NCBI GenBank assembly: GCA_020848855.1 | Contig: JADLHH010000420.1 | Location: 1 to 9,340 of the forward strand | Reading direction: 5' to 3' | Origin: Anaerolineae bacterium | GTDB lineage: Bacteria > Chloroflexota > Anaerolineae > Aggregatilineales > Phototrophicaceae | DNA: 9,340 bases | In this document: positions 6,846 to 9,340 of the stretch, in pieces | Layout: every line of letters begins with the position of its first letter | Position numbering within the stretch: the stretch's first letter is position 1 | The notes under the pieces: generated by a model | Seen by the model: the letters and a program-made list of their open reading frames with translations, nothing else | Told to the model about the DNA's origin: nothing | Databases searched by the model: none | Position numbers and translations under genes: made by a program

Positions 6846-8351
6846 TTACTGCATTATAACATTCGGCACGCGCGTCGGTTCGTGCGGCAGCGTCGCCAGT
6901 TGGTCGAGCCTGGCGACAGCGGCGGGCAGTGTCGCGCGGTGGTAGATCATCGACGCCGCGCGTCGCACCAGCGTCGGATTCAGGCGGCGCGGATCGCGCA
7001 CGGCATTTTTCAAGTCGCGCCACTTCTTGCGCGAGCGGTAATACTTTTGGACGACGGTGTGAAGCTGGCGGTAGAACTCGGTGCGGAACGGTCCCCGGTA
7101 GAGCATGGCAAGGTCTTCGCTGTCGATCCAGTTCTCGCGCTCGCCCAGCTCATGCCTGACGGCTTCGTAGAATTTCGTGCCCGGCAGCGGGTAGCTCACC
7201 GAAATGCCGATGTCGTCGGGCATGAGATCGCGCACCATTTGCAGGGTCAGCTCGATATCGGCGCGGGTTTCACCGGGGTAGCCGAACTGCAGGAAGAAGG
7301 CGACCTTAACGCCGTGTTCGTGCAGCCTGCGCGTCGCTTCGTAAATCTGCGCGACCGTCGTGCCTTTTTCCATCGCGTCGAGAATCTTCTGCGAGCCGCT
7401 CTCCGCGCCGACCCACACGATCTGCGCGCCCGCCCGCGCCAGCGCCGGGATGGTCTTGCCGCGCAGCAGCAGGTCGACGCGGTTCAGGCTCTTGAACGGG
7501 ATGCGCAGGTTTCGGACATCGAGCAGGTCGGCGAATTCCTCAATCCAGCGATCCTGTATCCCCATGATATCGTCCATGAACCAGATCGAGTCGGGGTTGA
7601 AGCGCTGTTTCAGCCACGCCATTTCCTCGACCACGTTCAGCGGGCTGCGGACGTTGTAGCGCTGTCCCCAGATCGGCTTGGCACACCAGTTGCAGTGGAA
7701 GGGGCAGCCGCGCGTCGTCACCAGATTCATCGAATAGTAGCCGTGATGCGCGATCCACAGCGCGCGGTAGCGATCTCGATCCACCAAGTCCCACGCCGGG
7801 AAGGGCAGGTCGTCCAGCCGGGTGATCACCGGGCGGGGCGGCGTGCGAATGATACTGCCGGCGGCGTCACGATAGGCGATGCCCGGAATGTCCGCCAGCG
7901 GCGTCTGGGTTTTGCCATCGAGGTGGTCGATCAGTTCCGGCAGCGCTGCGTCACCTTCGCCGATCAGCACATAATCCGCGCCGCGCTCCAGATACAGGTC
8001 GGCGTGATCGGTCTCGTCCGCGCCGCAGCAGATAACGACGCAACCGCGCGCCTTCGCCGCGTCGATCATGGTGAAGGCGGCGTCGCGCATCCGCAACAGC
8101 GACATTTTGCTGAGATAGTTGAAATTGTCCTCGAACAGGGCGGCGTAGCGCGGCTGATGCGGGTCGAGGGCGGCTGTCCAGTCGTCGGTCGATTCCGCGA
8201 GCATGGCGTCGAACAGCGCCACGCTGTAGCCCCGATCCCGCATGATGCTGGCGGCGTAGAGCGTGCCCAGCGGCGGGTAGGGCTGCATCGCCGCGTACAG
8301 CTTGGGGTCGAAGCGCGGATAGTACGACTGACCGAACAGGATGTCCGTCAT
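6846..8351 (-). CDS. B12-binding-type radical SAM enzyme (upstream copy)
   Basis: This protein has 501 residues from the ATG at 8351, which overlaps the preceding stop as TGATG; the frame runs 17 residues further upstream, but that part lies inside the preceding gene. The cobalamin-binding-like domain covers about 1-140 (MQPYPPLGTLYAASIMRDRG at 22-41, LERGADYVLIGEGD at 121-134). The barrel holds the iron-sulphur motif CPFHCNWC (Cys216, Cys220, Cys223), then AKPIWGQRYNVRSP (224-237), IWFMDDIMG (256-264), VGAESGSQKILDAME (314-328) and FLQFGYPGE (353-361). The arginine-rich tail (430-501) may contact substrate or membrane. The DxHxxG motif is absent; the matching region reads EDNFNYLSKM. Shared segments with the copy at 5167 show common descent by duplication. 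The reaction is likely radical-based, possibly C-methylation; substrate unknown. Confidence 0.93.
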   Translation of the reverse strand: MTDILFGQSYYPRFDPKLYAAMQPYPPLGTLYAASIMRDRGYSVALFDAMLAESTDDWTAALDPHQPRYAALFEDNFNYLSKMSLLRMRDAAFTMIDAAKARGCVVICCGADETDHADLYLERGADYVLIGEGDAALPELIDHLDGKTQTPLADIPGIAYRDAAGSIIRTPPRPVITRLDDLPFPAWDLVDRDRYRALWIAHHGYYSMNLVTTRGCPFHCNWCAKPIWGQRYNVRSPLNVVEEMAWLKQRFNPDSIWFMDDIMGIQDRWIEEFADLLDVRNLRIPFKSLNRVDLLLRGKTIPALARAGAQIVWVGAESGSQKILDAMEKGTTVAQIYEATRRLHEHGVKVAFFLQFGYPGETRADIELTLQMVRDLMPDDIGISVSYPLPGTKFYEAVRHELGERENWIDSEDLAMLYRGPFRTEFYRQLHTVVQKYYRSRKKWRDLKNAVRDPRRLNPTLVRRAASMIYHRATLPAAVARLDQLATLPHEPTRVPNVIMQ

Positions 8352-8758
8352 CAAACGTCCCCGCGCACGTGAACCGGCGTGACGCGAATGGGAACTGACC
8401 ACGTCTGGGCAAACGTCTCCGGTGTGAAGCCGATGGCGGGGATGCTCTCGCGGTACTTGTCGAGATAGGCGGGCTGCCGGCTGGCGGGCGGTAGCGTCTC
8501 GTCGATGACGCCTTCGCCCATGACGACGCAGGAATTGCCGGCGTCCTCGTTCGCCCAGCCGAGCGCGACGTTCGAATTGACGCGGAGGTTCTTCACCTTC
8601 TGCGCGTCGGGCATCGAATAGAGAATGAACGTGTCGCGGTCGCGGACGAACCAGACGGGCGTGGGCTGCGGCATCCCGTCCTCGCGGACGGTCGTGAACC
8701 AGACGAATTCAGCGTTGGCGATGATGGCGTCGAACTTTTCGGGAATCGAAACGCTCAT
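8351..8758 (-). CDS. PPOX-class split-barrel protein, Rv3369-like, probably F420-dependent
   Basis: This 135-residue protein matches the pyridoxamine-phosphate-oxidase-like split barrel. FVWFTTVREDGMPQPTPVWF (18-37) is the typical first strand pair, followed by FILYSMPDAQKVKNLRVNSNVAL (44-66) and a C-terminal SVPIRVTPVHVRG (121-133). The combination, with PAYLDKY (96-102) and the GFTPETFAQ stretch (110-118), is the pattern of the Mycobacterium Rv3369 family described as probable F420-dependent enzymes. Length is normal. F420 or a flavin would serve as hydride carrier; the substrate is unknown. The ATG at 8758 has AAGGA about 10 bases upstream. It is the first complete gene of the tight string and shares one base with the radical SAM start, so it is probably expressed with it. 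Confidence 0.85.
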   Translation of the reverse strand: MSVSIPEKFDAIIANAEFVWFTTVREDGMPQPTPVWFVRDRDTFILYSMPDAQKVKNLRVNSNVALGWANEDAGNSCVVMGEGVIDETLPPASRQPAYLDKYRESIPAIGFTPETFAQTWSVPIRVTPVHVRGDV

Positions 8759-8776
8759 GTGACGATAATCCTTGAA

Positions 8777-8805
8777 TACTGGGCAGGTTTCAAACCCGCC
8801 CCTAC
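8777..8805. repeat. Palindromic element between amidohydrolase and PPOX genes
   Basis: 8781-8790 (GGGCAGGTTT) pairs with 8792-8801 (AAACCCGCCC) around one central base with one G-U-type mismatch; the flanks are TACT and CTAC. On the minus strand it starts GTAGGGGCGGGTTTG, the same end as the elements at 580 and 3780. The TAG in that end is the stop codon of the amidohydrolase gene (8804-8802). It fills more than half of the 43-base gap before the PPOX gene. No T-run follows on the minus strand, so it is not a standard intrinsic terminator. It could still stabilise or separate the two messages. Confidence 0.75.
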
Positions 8806-9340
8806 AGGACGCGCCAGCGACGGCGCGCGAATGGGTCTTGCAGCAATTCTAACCCGCGTTCTTTCAGCGCGCAGCGGGCGATCTGGCGGGCAAGCGAGAC
8901 GTTGATGCTTTTCTCTTTATCGTCTAATCTGGCGGCGACGGTTTCAATATGGGGGAATTTCGCCATCACGTCGGGATCGCCGATCTGCGGCTCACCGCCG
9001 CGCACGACAAGCGCGAGGTCGGCGCGGTGCGATTGACATAATTGCTGTGCCGGGTCGTTGTGAGGCTTGATGGCCAGAAAATCCGCTAAACAACCTGATT
9101 GAAGGTTTCCGACTTTCTTCATGTATGTGAGCAATGCAGCGTCGCTTGTCACCATGTCGACGTAAACATGCCACTTCAAAGGTTCAGCGAACGAAACAAC
9201 TGAGGATGCGCAGCGAAGCTCATCGAGCAAATCCCCGTCAGCAGTCAGTCGTGAGTCGCTGCCTATCGCGGTACGGGCATGAACAGCCAATATTCGCGGC
9301 AAAACGGATTGACCGAGTAGGTATAGGTTCGTTGATGGAC
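8802..9340 (-). CDS. C-terminal part of an amidohydrolase-family enzyme (5' end outside window)
   Basis: The frame is open at the right edge, giving about 178 residues that start PSTNLYLLGQ. The segment HARTAIGSDSRLTADGDLLDELR is typical of metal-dependent amidohydrolases/deaminases (TRZ/ATZ, cytosine deaminase-like). Its Ser-Asp pair matches the conserved metal-site Asp at the end of barrel strand 8. A further barrel helix and the C-terminal beta-sandwich part follow, with the usual GNLQSGCLADFLAIK (a G-L-x-x-G-x-x-A-D-like pattern). The metal-binding histidines of the N-terminal half are not visible, so the substrate (a purine, pyrimidine, triazine or similar ring) cannot be given. The stretch 9030-9300 is visibly less GC-rich than the downstream operon. 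The stop TAG comes from the palindromic element. Whether it shares the operon is uncertain. Confidence 0.8.
   Translation of the reverse strand, partial: PSTNLYLLGQSVLPRILAVHARTAIGSDSRLTADGDLLDELRCASSVVSFAEPLKWHVYVDMVTSDAALLTYMKKVGNLQSGCLADFLAIKPHNDPAQQLCQSHRADLALVVRGGEPQIGDPDVMAKFPHIETVAARLDDKEKSINVSLARQIARCALKERGLELLQDPFARRRWRVL

Noticed and set aside
6882..8372. A 496-codon open frame on the plus strand, antisense to the upstream radical SAM gene
   Set aside because: Its product is an Arg/Val/Gln/His-rich string without domain features, while the opposite strand encodes an unmistakable radical SAM enzyme with all motifs. Long antisense frames are expected in very GC-rich genes.
8759..8801. 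Promoter of the radical SAM operon in the gap before the PPOX gene
   Set aside because: Only 43 bases, over half of them in the palindrome; no convincing -35/-10 pair could be seen, so no promoter is claimed.

Overview
The window is a GC-rich, gene-dense bacterial segment. Its overall character fits a Chloroflexota (for example Anaerolineae-like) genome. The basis for this is a split-barrel protein of the F420-dependent Rv3369 type, paired cobalamin-type radical SAM enzymes, frequent GTG/TTG starts with overlapping genes, and short palindromes bounded by GTAGGGG/CCCCTAC. The taxonomic call is an inference from these features only.

Layout: one gene enters from the left edge on the plus strand (1-554, C-terminal part of a GH46 chitosanase-like protein). 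It converges on a long minus-strand gene string that fills the rest of the window. Read in its own direction, that string is: C-terminal part of an amidohydrolase (open at the right edge, ends 8802), PPOX/F420-type split-barrel protein (8758-8351), B12-type radical SAM enzyme (8351-6846), 74-residue unknown protein (6806-6582), second B12-type radical SAM enzyme (6582-5167), class I SAM methyltransferase (5189-4452), Wzx/MATE-like flippase (4441-3143), GT-C membrane glycosyltransferase (3203-1725) and GT4 glycosyltransferase (1756-635). From 8758 down to 635 the genes overlap by 1 to about 60 bases or are separated by at most about 40 bases, so they very probably form one operon.

Working together (inference): two glycosyltransferases plus a flippase indicate assembly and export of a lipid-linked glycan or glycolipid. 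The two paralogous radical SAM enzymes, the methyltransferase and the possible F420 enzyme would modify the lipid or sugar, for example by methylation at unactivated carbon and redox steps. The 74-residue protein lies exactly between the radical SAM genes and may be a partner of one or both. No gene is recognised well enough to name the product.

The most distinctive non-gene structure is a set of three palindromic elements with GTAG-type ends (580-638, 3780-3808, 8777-8805). Two overlap the 3' ends of genes and supply their TAG stop codon. The third lies inside the flippase gene and is translated in frame as part of the protein. No intergenic stretch exceeds about 80 bases, and no tRNA, rRNA, CRISPR array or insertion sequence was seen.
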